Assembly: GCA_946803715.1 (NCBI GenBank)
Contig: CAMPET010000064.1
Coordinates: 6,140 to 19,692 of the forward strand
Source of the DNA: Beroe ovata
Taxonomy: Eukaryota > Ctenophora > Nuda > Beroida > Beroidae
Reading direction: 5' to 3'
DNA length: 13,553 bases
The notes beneath the pieces are model-generated. The model saw nothing but the letters and a program-made list of their open reading frames with translations. It was not told where the DNA came from and made no database searches. This document shows positions 1 through 9,846 of the stretch, piece by piece; the stretch's first letter is position 1, and each line of letters opens with the position of its first letter. The translations under genes and the position numbers were made by a program.

Positions 1-44
<44 letters not shown>
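1..44. repeat. AC dinucleotide microsatellite at window edge
   Basis: An uninterrupted run of 22 AC dinucleotides begins at the first base, so the array probably continues outside the window. It is followed by unique sequence. Confidence 0.97.
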
Positions 45-48
<4 letters not shown>

Positions 49-945
49 TTCGTGTGTACATAGGATAGCTTAGCCCTTAGCAGTATTATGGAAGCAACAA
101 TGGGATCATAATTATTGTTATACGGTATCATATCATGTTATGAGACGGAGTCAATTCCCTTTGCGTTCGTTGTGTTGTAGTTCTATGGTAACAGTGGGTT
201 GGTAACGGTTGATAGGAGTGCAAGCTCAGTGGTTACAGTTACGGTGGCAACAGTTTGGGTTGTACCTAACTTGTGCAATGGCTGGAGGGTGGTAACAGGA
301 AAAGTGATAACAGGATGGGGGCATAAATGATAAGTTACAAGGGGTCGGTGGTAACAGGTGTTAACATTGTGCACTAGTTAGCATTGTTTAAAATCGGTTA
401 TATTTTGTTATCGGCAAATGAGGTAACCGGATATATATGCAGAACCTACCTATGTCCTAGAGCAGTAGTACCGTCTAAAATATAGAGTTCTTCGTTTACC
501 TACTACCTATGCAGCATACTCCTTCTGCCCCTGTATGTGTGTCAGTCTATCTGGCTGTATGTCTGTGTATCTGTGTGTTACGTCTACTTAGGAATTTTAG
601 AGTCTCGAGTATTCTTCTCTGTAATTTATGATGATTTATTCGTTATTTTCATAATTTTTTTGACTGCCAAAATCAAAGAAAACAAATGCTACTTTACCGA
701 TGAACGGTCCTTAATTTCGTTGTGATATTTTTTGAGAACCGTTGTATTTTGCTGAATTGTGATGCTGTGACCACCTTATTAGGCAATTCATATGCAATAA
801 TCGACAGATTTAGATTCGCTCTCAGCGTGTATTTTGCAATGCCCTGTGTGCAACTCTTGCAGACTATCGTTGAGAGTAGATACCCTCGCTTATATCTGTA
901 GCTCAGATGATAGAATTTTACTCTCAGTTTTGCGTACTTAGATAA
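45..945. other. Non-coding stretch without a recognised gene
   Basis: No conserved protein or splice-bounded exon could be seen on either strand. The stretch at about 185-365 is loosely repetitive, with GTAACAG/GTAACGG-like words recurring at irregular spacing. Around 531-580 the plus strand is rich in TGTG/TCTG words. The open frames here are short, and their translations are low-complexity or unlike any family I know, so I treat them as chance. Confidence 0.5.
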
Positions 946-1029
946 CAGGTTTTGAGTCATACCGAGCAGGTTTTGAGTCATACCGAGCAGGTTTTGAGTC
1001 ATACCGAGCAGGTTTTGAGTCATACCGAG
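946..1029. repeat. Perfect 4 x 21-bp minisatellite with one AP-1-like site per unit
   Basis: Four identical 21-bp units lie head to tail at 946-966, 967-987, 988-1008 and 1009-1029. Each unit contains TGAGTCA, the consensus of AP-1/TRE bZIP sites, at 953-959, 974-980, 995-1001 and 1016-1022. The lack of any difference between units suggests recent expansion or homogenisation. On the minus strand the array reads as a seven-residue repeat inside an open frame, but nothing around it looks like a protein. Any role in transcription is inference. Confidence 0.93.
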
Positions 1030-1115
1030 CGAATTGATGTATCGGTTATCATCTGGTTCATCTCTCGTGATAACTGTAGCTCGAGTGTGGCAAGATGACG
1101 TAGAGATAGTTGCAG

Positions 1116-1284
1116 TGGGAGCAGCTGAGACACACCAGGGAGAACTCAGACGACTCAGTGTGTAAGACAGTTGGTAGACAGTGTCATGGAATGATCAGTT
1201 CATGGGATGAACGGAAACGAAGACGTTCCAGCGCTGTCAGCTTCAAATCTCTCTACAAGATACCTGGCGATGGGAACAAACCAG
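1116..1284 (+). CDS. Orphan exon-like segment, unidentified gene
   Basis: I do not recognise this. It is bounded by a plausible acceptor (TTGCAG, ending 1115) and a strong donor (GTAGGT from 1285), and the frame is open throughout: 56 codons plus one base. The translation has mixed, protein-like composition, with a basic patch followed by serines (ERKRRRSSAVSF) of the kind basophilic kinases phosphorylate, then an SLYKIPGDGNKP stretch. The acceptor has a poor pyrimidine tract. No partner exon with matching phase is convincing upstream or downstream within the window, so this may be part of a neighbouring gene with long introns, a 5' exon of an unrelated transcript, or chance. Confidence 0.3.
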
Positions 1285-2860
1285 GTAGGTACTTAGGGAG
1301 TGACTCATTACTGTTTGTCATACAAGGTACACAGCTCCTTCATCGTTATACATTTGTAGCAATACCCATGGGAATGTTCATCGTACAATGTATGACAATG
1401 TATTACATCGTACAATGTATAATGGCAAGTACACTGGAATCCCCTGTACGAGTCGTAGCCTCGCACACACGAGGGTGAATAGTATCATCGTATAATCCAG
1501 GGGGGGAAATAGTGGGGGACGAATGATGCATTATATAACACAGCAGTACATGACCTACAACAACCGGTCATTTGCCGTGTAAGTGGGTTCCAATCCGTGA
1601 ATATCATATGTTATAATCAATAGTATACGTGATGAGTTCTTATGCCCTCTGCAGTAAGAAACACACATCTCTCTGGTCATTGGTTTGGATTACAACTGCT
1701 GCTACCTTTTCACTAGTACTGCGAGAGTGGTGTGAGCGAATTTCTCAATATTGATGTGTGTTTGTGTGTGGGTCTGTGTTTGTGTGTGCGTGGGAGAGGG
1801 AGAATTTGTGGAGTCTGGGATTGCTACTATATGAGTATATTGTAAGTAGCCTGTAGGTACCACGTATTGTCACAAGTTAATGGGAGAATTCGCCATAGTT
1901 TGGGGTCCACTTTCGTGGAGCAACTCTCACTGTCTTCCATCATACTCAATGCAACATCGCTATTTTACAGACAGGAGCAGTGCAGCCTGGTTACAGCTTA
2001 CAATCCAATCACCACACTCATACCTCATAACCACACCCTAGTGGATATGCACTACCAGATACTGGTTAGCATATGCTACCCAGACTTGGTGGTGGCCTGG
2101 TTTCATACCATATAAGGAATAATAACTCCCAGCATCGGGCACTATTGCATCCAGAGATGATCGCGAATATGATGAACTGATAATATAGAAGACTGAAACA
2201 GACAGCCACAGTAATATCATATGTAAATCACAATTGGGGTAGGTAGCTCACCACGATGTAGCTACTACGCATGTTGCACCCCTACATGCATTATCAACAG
2301 GTAGACATGACATCTTCCCGTCTCATTACTGTTATGAGTCGCATAGGAACCAGCAGTCTCTTACATGTCACTCCTTCCACCTCTCACTCTCTAGACATTG
2401 GGAGCAATGTTCATACAGCAGTGTAAAATATATTCCTGGTTATTATAACTGTCGACATTCTACTCTGTTGATCGCACGTTTTTGTTTATCATTTTTACGA
2501 TCATTCATTTGTCTATAATTGTTCCTCCACCAATTCGTCGACTCCAGATGAACAATGTTCATTTTATCTTCACCGTGCACTTCCCGTCATTATATTAAAG
2601 TATTAAGTCATTCATAAAACATTTTATTTCTTTTCCAATATAAATTTACGGAAACGTTGCCCGTATCGAATTCCCGTGTGTGTGTGCTCTAACATGTGTG
2701 TTTGAGTGTGTTTCACATTCTATACGCGTCGCAAACGTGTTAGATTTTCACGTCTATACAATATTTACAGCTGTAGCGGCAGCAGTAAGTCCGTTATATC
2801 CATGTTTTGTTGTTTGTGTCTTCTGTGAGTGTCTCATGGTCAGGAAAACGTCTCTGATCA
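1285..2860. other. Non-coding stretch with scattered simple repeats
   Basis: No gene is recognised on either strand. Visible structure: a 15-bp direct repeat (CATCGTACAATGTAT) at 1379-1393 and 1406-1420, a GT-rich run at about 1752-1800, and another GT-rich run at about 2676-2720. A CCAAT box overlapping a TATAAAT word lies at 2635-2645, which could be a core promoter, but the surrounding DNA is AT-rich and the match may be accidental. Confidence 0.5.
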
Positions 2861-2861
2861 G

Positions 2862-2954
2862 TGACGTCATCACAGAAGATGAGGCTGAGACTAGCAGCAC
2901 TTTCATGTGTCTCACTCAAGGTGAATGTGTCACGTGATCCGCCATGGACACGTG
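2862..2954 (+). promoter_or_regulatory. CRE plus paired CACGTG E-boxes, candidate promoter/5' leader of DENND4 gene
   Basis: A full CRE palindrome TGACGTCA is at 2862-2869. Two CACGTG E-boxes follow at 2931-2936 and 2949-2954. The first sits in GTCACGTGAT, close to the E-box context favoured by USF/MiT-type bHLH-ZIP factors. Between them is CCGCCATGG, which resembles both a YY1 site and a Kozak start and opens a three-codon frame (ATG GAC ACG TGA, 2944-2955). A possible donor, AAG/GTGAAT, is at 2918-2926. These sites lie about 400 bp upstream of the acceptor just before the DENND4 start codon, so they may form its promoter or untranslated first exon. That link is inference. Confidence 0.35.
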
Positions 2955-3344
2955 ATGGAAAGTCTTTGTTCTTCGTGTAGTTCTACTTCTTGGTGCGAGA
3001 TTTGTTTGATTTATTATTCGAAACAGATACTTTGCAACGAGTTGTGTATCATGAAATCACAAAGTCGAATGGCTAAGATAGCCATCTTTACTTAACAATA
3101 ACACATGACGACAGATTTACTGACAGTATGAGACATTTTGTTGTACAGTACAAGTAAACTAGCTCAAATTTTCTACAACTTCTTCTGGAAACGAAGACCT
3201 TAAATGCTCCACACTTTATGAAATGTGTACATTTTGATGATGTCAACTAAATCATAGAACTGTTAACATTGTGGAACTGTTATCAACTGGCTAGGCTTGT
3301 AATGTGAACACGTTATCAATGTTGTTAACAATGTTTTATTTCAG
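2955..3344 (+). other. Probable 5' intron or leader just before DENND4 start
   Basis: No coding exon is seen. The stretch ends in a good acceptor (TTTTATTTCAG, AG at 3343-3344) only two bases before the DENND4 ATG. This implies that the start codon lies near the 5' end of an internal exon and that at least one untranslated exon is upstream. Several GTTAAC/GTTATC words occur at about 3260-3330. Confidence 0.45.
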
Positions 3345-3346
3345 GT

Positions 3347-6300
3347 ATGGAGGGAGGAGAGTCGTTATCTGTAGCTGATTACTTTGTTATAGCCGGACTA
3401 GATGACAACGCCACTCTGTTGCAACCTCCAGAATACGTGAGTGTGAAAATGTGCCTTCTCCGCAGCAGTAGTAGTGTGATGGACGCGTGATTATGTAATG
3501 TATAAGAGATATGGACATCTGCTGGCAATATGCCCAGTCTCGAGTTGATGTGTAATCAATGATTATGCGTAATCAGATGAGCAATATCAAATTATTTCTG
3601 CTATATCTTCGTAGATAGGGATGTACAATGTACGTTCAATGATGGGAATGATATATTTTACAACTTTTATCCGAATAATGATGCCGAAAATTACACTATC
3701 ACCCGTCATGGACAGGAATTATCGTTGCGTATGGTAATCAATAATTGATCATTGATGATGATTATCCATCCATATAGTCTACAATAAACACGGTTTTAGA
3801 GAAGATACGTTCTCTTTGCGGTCGATAGCGCACTCCAACATTAGTAGTCAGCTAAATATTGTTGCTTTGGTTTCACAATGCCGCCTTTCCTATACACGTG
3901 CGTGCGGTTGAGACTGTCCCAGTCGGTGCCGCATTCCTACTGGCACAGGAAGTTCCCCAAGTTAATTTTATTAGCGGTCAAGCATGGGAATGCTATAGTG
4001 AGTAGTTCTGTATAATGGGATGAAGCTAACCGAAACTGGTAACAAGCAATCAACGTATCATTCGTGGACGTTGTAAAATATTCTTTATTAATTCGGTTTC
4101 GGAGTGGATGGATCGTTAAATCCTCGACCTTCGGTCTCGGATTCAACTCCAATTATCAGCTCGGGCTTCGCCCTCGACTGATAATTCTGCCATCCACTCC
4201 TCAACCTCATGAATAAAGACTATATTTTCTTGATGTGATTCATAAAGATGCCTATTATGCCTATTTTCATATACTCAGAGAGAAAAGGAGTTCTTAACAC
4301 TGGTGTAATTAACACTCAAAATGGGTTACACACTGTGCAGTGCAGTGCACTTACATACGATCACCAAAAGAAACTCCAGACTCCATAATACTGTGCATCC
4401 AGGGTTTTGTGTACACAATCAAAACCTCACCAATGGATCACGCACTTTGTACACACCCACAATTTCCTTCTTTTTCTCTTATCTCTCTCACCCTCTCAAT
4501 CTCAGATTTCACTGTACCACTTTTCGAATCTCCAGTTTCACCCATACATCATATAATCGCACCATAGGTTCTTATCGGAGCCCCCTTATTAACTTCACCT
4601 TTCTAACGAACTATAGGCCAAATCTAGACATTATATGCTATTTTGAGTGTGGTTCATGAGGTGAACCAGGGAGATTTGGTAGACCACACACGCCACGCCT
4701 TCACACCAGGACACCACTCCTTCTCACCACTAAACCCCTCGAACAGTGCCCCACACCACCCTCTCCCCGCGACACTCACACAGTACACACTCCCTCACAC
4801 CACTCACACAGTACACACTCCCTCTCACCATCGCGCTCCCTCACCTCAACACACCACACCACTCCCTCCCACCACTCCCTCGCACACTCCCTCTCCCTCG
4901 CACACTCCCTCTCAACAGGCCACCCCCTCACACCGCCTCTCACACCATCCCACTCCCCCAATCCATCACACACCCCATCTCACCACTTCAACCACTTTCA
5001 GGGAGATTTAGCACCGATTGTTGATCTGAAGATAGTACTACCATTGGAGAATGAACTGTGCCCAGACGACTGGGAATATGTCAAGCCCAGTACTGCGCTG
5101 TATGCTGCAAATTTCAACTGGGTGAACCCTGCCCAAGTCCCTGTCTACATTATCTTCAGGCGGGGATACGACCTCAAACCAATTAACGAAATAGAGTGAG
5201 TAATGGAGGGAAGGGGAGTATTTTGTACTGTTTGATTTGTCAAGATAGCTGTTCAGAATAAGTATCATGCACTACTTGTCACTCGTGTCCTGACTGGGGA
5301 GGAGAGGGACTTGTTTCCCATCCCTCTCGTGCTGAGTTGGGACTTTCACCCCCACCTCAGTACGACCATCAACCATATTAGTACTTTCTCTTGCCCTTGG
5401 TGAATATGTGTACTGAAACTCAATTCCTTCCGCAGTATCCAGTTTATAGAAAGAAAAGACCGTCCAAAACCAGATTTTACTTACATCAAAACATCCATTG
5501 GAGGCAAGCCTGTATCGCTCAACGGTCACCTCAATAGACCTAACAAACATGTGTACATTGGGTACAAGAGAGCGATGGTCAGCTCGTTTACAGACGCAGT
5601 AACTGTACTACACCACACTACCAGCAAAAGAGAGGACATGGTTAGTTTAACAGTGTACACATGCACACGAATTTATTAATAGCTAACTTTGATAGCTTAT
5701 TGAGTTTTGTGGATGATATCATCGCGATAATCACATGAAAATTCCGCAAATAGATCCAATTTTACGTCATGCCTACGTGAATATACTATGACGTAAGTAC
5801 CCTCACTCTGTGCTATTCACATGGAAATACGATTAGGACTGTGGTCATTATACAAAAACAATGATCGGTATGGCATAATGGCACAAAAAGAATATTACAT
5901 TTGCGTAGCGCGCGAAAAGAAATAAGTTGATTGCTACGCGCAATAACAAAGATTATCTGCGGCGCGCGTGTGCCGCGCATTGTGAACTATCTGCCAAATT
6001 CGAGTCGCGCTTTCCGGATTGACCACCATTTTTTCTCGACCCGCTCTTCATCTTATTTTCAATTATTGTTAAATTATTGTTATAGTTGTTAAAACAGTTC
6101 AGGAATTCTCGTGAAAAAATTGACTTTTTCAGAGGCAAGGATTCAAGAGTATCAGACTGCACAAGAGTACATTCGGCCTTGATACGTTCATGTCATACAA
6201 ATTGAGTAAACTCCACGCGACAACAGGCGTTTTCAAAGAAACCCTCCTGGACTGGTAATTTTCACCATCCCTCAAGAAATGCAGATTCCTGTAAATTGCC

Positions 6301-9300
6301 ACCAATCTTGTGATGTACTCCTCTACGTGTTTAAACTCCCAATCATACCCAGGTTCCCAAAGAGAGACAATCCATCATTTCCTCTTGATGTGAAGAACAC
6401 TCCTGCATTCTGTCTCCCTATGGGAGTACAAGTTGAGTGGTTCAAGAACCGAGACGTTAAACCAACACCGCAATTCTCATCGTTTGTACTGACAAATGAG
6501 AAGGGCGCTAAGGTGAGGAGAGAAGTGGAGAGTCTCCACTTCATTCTCCATTTTGTCACCACAAAACATGAGATTTACAGTCGTTGCATGACTTAATGAC
6601 ATGTCTCTCTCTCTCTTTCAGATGTACGGCTCGTCTCTTACATTCTACGAACTTGTTATTGGTGCATCCAAGATCCAGTCCATCTCCGAGAATTACCCTA
6701 AACATAAAGATCTATTCCCGTACGCAACTAAAAGCATCTGCATCCTTTCCCGTTGGCCGTCCTTCTTCGAGACTTTTCAGAAGTGGCTGACCGAACTTTA
6801 TGAGATTTCAGTTTCGGGACTGGCACTCACTATACCCATAGAGCGGTGAGGGATGGGTTGTCCAATTATCCCCCAACTTGAAATGAAGTGGCATCCATGT
6901 CATGGAATTACTGATGTTCACCCACAGGATGATATCAAACATGCTCTATGATGTTCCATTCCCTACCCTGCATCGACCAACTGTCGAAATGTCCATCAGA
7001 AGCAAGACACTCCAATTCGAGCAACCGCTCACCACTCAGATTCCTACCAGGTTGGAGAATATACCAGCAATCAAACTATATCTCATTATGGATTTGTTTG
7101 TCTTTTGAGACTCTAAGACGGTACAAATTCTGTACGATTTCTCAAACTCACTCCCTCCAGTGGCGGTACCCTGACGACTCTCATCCAATGTCTGGACCCG
7201 GGTCACCTCCTGCAAGTGTTCTTCCAACTGCTACTCGAGGAAAATGTCCTGTTTATCTCATCGTCGTCCACCTATCTCACTGCTACAGCAGAGGCATTCT
7301 GTTCCCTTCTCTACCCCTTCAAATGGATGTCTCCATACATACCACTCCTACCTCGACTCATTGGAGAGGAACTGTTTGCTGACTTTGAGCTGGATTGTCC
7401 TGTGCCCTTTATCATAGGTTGGTGAGATTGGCGGTTAAAATCGACTATGTCTCTCAATATAACTGATCAGTTGTCTTGGGAAGTCTATAATTCCTCCTTT
7501 TCTCCCATAGGAATGAAGCGAGAGTTCCTGGACATGTACCACTGCCCTGATCGAGTTACCGAAGTTGATCTGGACAACAATACTGTCAGACTTCCAAGTT
7601 CATTCATGAACCCAGCTGATTATCTACCCAAACATGTTATCAACAACCTGAAGAACAGTCTGAACGGTATCTACGATTTATGTGATGACAAGACCAACAA
7701 AGGTGAGTTCTGAAGAAAACATTTTACACCTCATTGCAAACTGCTCATAGTTGGGCCACCACTTAGGTATTTGTTTATTTTTCTCAGTTCGCAAACGGGC
7801 AGTAGAGTTGAGCATACAGGAAATGTTCCTAAAGTTCCAAGCACACATTCTCAAGGGATACACGGACTTCTTGCTTCCGGTCAAAGAATCCAAGGATAAG
7901 AATTTCTGTAATGCTGAGAACTTGTTTGACATAGAAAATTTCGTCCTGTCGAGAGACGAAAGTCAACGACCATTCTATAAGGTTAGAGAATGATAATTAG
8001 ATTCAAGTTAAAGTACCCCAATCTCGCCTTACACTCATCCCAATCTCTCTAAACACCCCTCTCCTAACCCACAGAAATTGTTGGCTACTCAACTGTTCAA
8101 CTGTTTTATCATCGCTCGATCTTTTATCTCGGACGCTGACGAAACTCTGGAGTTTTTTGACGGATGTATCGAGAGGCTCGATGAGAACGCTCCATTGCTC
8201 CACAAAACCGACTCTAATAAAGGCGTGACTGTTGTTGTTCAGACTGAAAAGATGTCTAAAGGTGGGATTTCCCCGTTCTAAAACACACCAAGACTTAGAT
8301 TATTCCAGCGTTAGATTAGGTTCAGTCCGATCCTTCTCATCACTCAATTTTGCTTCCGCAGGACTAAAACCGAACAAATTGTACAGCTATCCCGTCTTTA
8401 TCCTCGATCAAGAACTCTTCTACGATGATTTACCGGAGGAAAGATCGGGACAGGAGCGATCCGTTATCTCTCTCCGTACCAAGGTGGAGAAACAGAAGAT
8501 GATCAAGCGCGCGCATGCCGCCAAGGTGCGTTGCAACACCATGTCGTGGGCGCGGTGCCTGCTTCAGCACGTGTACAGCGTGTGGTATCTCTATCTGCCG
8601 TCACTCATCACGGTGCTGGAGGGAGGGGAGGAGCAGCGTGAACAGCTGCAGAATGCACTGCAGATCATACAGACTCTGAAAACGGAGAGAAACACCAATC
8701 TCGAGGAGGTCAGTGGAACTTATTTCTACTCTCTTTACTCATACGACGCATACTTTCCCATTATCCCCAATAGTTCACATGAACAACTATTCCTGCATCT
8801 CATCTCCTGTATTTCAGGTTTGTTACCGGATCCTAATCTCCCTATCGGGGTTCTACGACCATCCCCAGATTGCCATGGAAACGTTCACCCACATGCAGGA
8901 CCTTAAAATGAACATCAGTGCCGTGACATACGGACACTATCACAGAGCAGTGCTCTTCAATGACACTGAACCTGAATCAAACACTGCTCTCTCTAACTGG
9001 AGATTGCTCAGACTTTACATTATTACTGCCATCGCGTTCAAAAAGTTCAGAAGGAAATCAGAAACAGCTATCATACACACGAGCTCACTCGAGAGTATTC
9101 AATCGAGTGAGAAGAACACTGAGTCACCCACTGGGACCGGCCGGTTTTCTTCTATCGGTATGTCAGACAGTGGTATAGACCTGGACCATGCATTGTCGGG
9201 ACTGAAAACTAACTCGCTGGAGAAGAGGGGAAGTTGTGAGAGTAAGGAGAGTAGTGCGAGTCCGCCGCTACCCCAGATTGTGACCCCTCATCGACCCCCT

Positions 9301-9846
9301 ATCAACCCCCATAGAACCCCCAAGAGGGGTCACATTCGAAGCATCTCAGATGTCTCAATGCTATCAGTACAGAACGTTCACTACAGACAGTTATCAGATG
9401 ACGCAGGCTCGAAGAGTTTGTCTCGACTCAAATCACCTCGCTTCAAACGGAGCAGTCTCATGGGTCGAACTGTTGTTGACCCTAAGGGTTTATCCAGTGG
9501 TGGCAGTGATAACGGCAGTTTTAAACGGCCCCGAAACACAATGACAGCGAGCAGCTCATCGTACAGCGTGACGTCACTGGAACCTGACGAGGATCCGGAC
9601 GAATATTACAAACGAGACTTTGCAAACCCGAGTCCGATCAAGTTTACACTTCCTCCCGACTACGGTGACGATCTGGACCCTGAATCGGAGCTCAAAGTGA
9701 AGATCTGGAGCTCGTATCCGTGTTCTCAGTGTCAACTCACGATTTACGACGAGCAAATCCTAGCTGGGTGGGGTTTCGAGGAGAGTAACCTGTCCACGAC
9801 TTGCCCGTACTGCGACCAGCCCTCTGTAGCACAACTCTCCATCGAG
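3347..9846 (+). CDS. DENND4: DENND4-family Rab guanine-nucleotide exchange factor (13 exons, C-terminus not found)
   Basis: Members of this family load GTP onto Rab GTPases (Rab10 for vertebrate DENND4A-C; Rab10/Rab11 for fly Crag) and direct secretory and polarised membrane traffic. Coding exons: 3347-3436, 5002-5195, 5436-5640, 6133-6254, 6353-6512, 6622-6845, 6928-7050, 7161-7417, 7511-7702, 7788-7981, 8075-8261, 8362-8708 and 8818-9846. All have AG/GT borders and compatible phases, and together they give 1108 residues. The start is fixed by VADYFVIAGL just after the ATG, as in DENND4A. Order: MABP (about 37-200), uDENN (204-330), cDENN (331-480), dDENN (520-620), PPR-like segment (766-830), Ser-rich linker, then a CxxC...CPxC motif (1067-1097). 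Human DENND4A has about 1860 residues, so the linker is shorter here and the C-terminal region is absent from the window. The last visible exon ends at a clear donor (GTATGT). Homology is by recall of family sequence, without a search. Confidence 0.93.
4101..4200. repeat. Compound inverted-repeat element (two hairpins within an outer stem)
   Basis: Perfect 11-bp outer arms, GGAGTGGATGG at 4101-4111 and its complement at 4190-4200, enclose two separate hairpins. The first pairs AATCC (4119-4123) and GACC (4126-4129) with GGTC (4133-4136) and GGATT (4139-4143). The second pairs AATTATCAG (4151-4159) with CTGATAATT (4178-4186), with an inner GGGC/GCCC stem at 4063+100 to 4173, that is 4163-4166 with 4170-4173. 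Single-stranded, the element would fold into a three-way junction. Small non-autonomous elements can look like this, but I see no clear target-site duplication. Confidence 0.8.
4680..4998 (+). repeat. G-poor CACTCCCTC/CACAC-rich low-complexity tract
   Basis: About 320 bases are built from recurring words such as CACACAGTACACACTCCCTC (the 20-mer occurs at about 4777 and 4803) and CGCACACTCCCTCTC. G is strongly depleted on the plus strand. The tract ends at the acceptor of the second DENND4 coding exon, so its pyrimidine-rich part is also the splice-acceptor tract. Confidence 0.85.
5002..6254 (+). other. DENND4: MABP domain exons of DENND4 (exons 2-4)
   Basis: These three exons carry about residues 31-203. 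The MABP domain of DENN proteins is a beta-prism fold with three related segments thought to touch membranes. Three related segments can be read: one after PIVDLKIVLPLE with a VYIIFRRGYD strand, a second with a matching VYIGYKRAM strand, and a third with FMSYKL. In human DENND4A the same positions carry LFLCYKRG, IFITYRRA and VFLCYKKS. The codon split across 5195/5436 gives Asp and the one across 6254/6353 gives Trp. The intron at 5641-6132 is longer than the later ones. Confidence 0.85.
5641..6132. other. DENND4 intron with bZIP-type inverted repeat and CpG-rich patch
   Basis: This is a 492-bp intron (GTTAGT...TTTTTCAG). It holds a perfect 9-bp inverted repeat, TTACGTCAT at 5762-5770 and ATGACGTAA at 5788-5796, each arm containing a CRE/ATF-like TGACGTAA site. 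Further on is a patch unusually rich in CG dinucleotides (about 5901-5980), with GCGTAGC (5903-5909) complementary to GCTACGC (5933-5939) and GCGGC (5959-5963) complementary to GCCGC (5972-5976). No coding sequence is supported on either strand. Confidence 0.7.
6353..8261 (+). other. DENND4: Tripartite DENN catalytic module (exons 5-11)
   Basis: This is the part that would bind the Rab and expel GDP. uDENN: FPKRDNPSFPLD, then FCLPMGVQVEW and FSSFVLTNEKG, then CILSRWPSFFETFQKWL and SVSGLALTIPIER. cDENN: VPFPTLHRP, then GHLLQVFFQLLLEENVLFIS and SLLYPFKWMSPYIPLLP, then CPVPFIIG and VTEVDLDNNTVRLP. dDENN: IQEMFLKFQAHILKGYTDFL, then FLSRD-like FVLSRD, FYKKLLATQLFNCFI and FFDGCIERL. Each block lines up in order with DENND4A. 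The introns here are 109, 82, 110, 93, 85 and 93 bp. I see no broken or missing block, so the GEF core looks intact. Confidence 0.9.
8362..8990 (+). other. DENND4: PPR-like helical region of DENND4 (exon 12 and start of exon 13)
   Basis: After the DENN module comes a basic stretch (KVEKQKMIKRAHAAK), then WARCLLQHVYSVWYLYLPS, equal to the WAKCLFSHCYSLWFICLPA region of human DENND4A. Next is EVCYRILISLSGFYDHP joined across the 8708/8818 splice, and then AVTYGHYHRAVL, equal to AITYGYYNKVVLE. In vertebrate DENND4 proteins this part is annotated as a pentatricopeptide-like helical repeat. The intron 8709-8817 (109 bp) is phase 0. Open reading through that intron exists in another frame but is not coding. 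Confidence 0.85.
8991..9846 (+). other. DENND4: Ser-rich linker and CxxC...CPxC motif of DENND4 (exon 13)
   Basis: Exon 13 continues as a low-complexity linker rich in Ser, Pro, Arg and Lys. It contains several basic-Ser words (KRGHIRSISDVS, SPRFKRSSLMG) of the type phosphorylated by basophilic kinases and bound by 14-3-3, and a KRGS/SPPLP stretch. After an acidic patch (EPDEDPDEYY) comes a conserved segment: CSQC (codons 9721-9732), DEQILAGW, SNLSTTCPYC (last four codons 9802-9813). DENND4A has the same Cys pairs, DEEIMAGW and SNLNTTCPFC. The four Cys could bind a metal ion, but this is inference. The linker is several hundred residues shorter than in vertebrates. Confidence 0.85.

Larger units (their letters stand above)
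3437..5001 (+). other. Long first coding intron of DENND4 gene
   Basis: This intron of 1565 bp runs from donor GTGAGT to acceptor TTTCAG. It is the only long intron in the gene before 9846. It contains a compound inverted-repeat element (4101-4200) and a G-poor C/A/T-rich tract (about 4680-4998) next to the acceptor. The open frames inside it translate to low-complexity Thr/Pro/His/Ser strings and match no family. Confidence 0.85.

Noticed and set aside
694-1023. Minus-strand frame with a seven-residue repeat (MTQNLLG)n.
   Set aside because: It is the translation of the 21-bp minisatellite followed by non-family sequence; there is no splice or start context.
1867-2220. Overlapping frames on both strands.
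   Set aside because: Both are short, have no conserved motifs, begin without clear context, and lack plausible splice partners.
4321-5024. Several overlapping plus-strand frames with Thr/Pro/His/Ser-rich proteins.
   Set aside because: They come from the G-poor low-complexity tract inside the DENND4 first coding intron, and frames in several phases are equally open.
5953-6162. Minus-strand frame of about 69 residues over the CpG-rich patch.
   Set aside because: It lies in a DENND4 intron and overlaps the next exon on the other strand, with no recognisable protein features.
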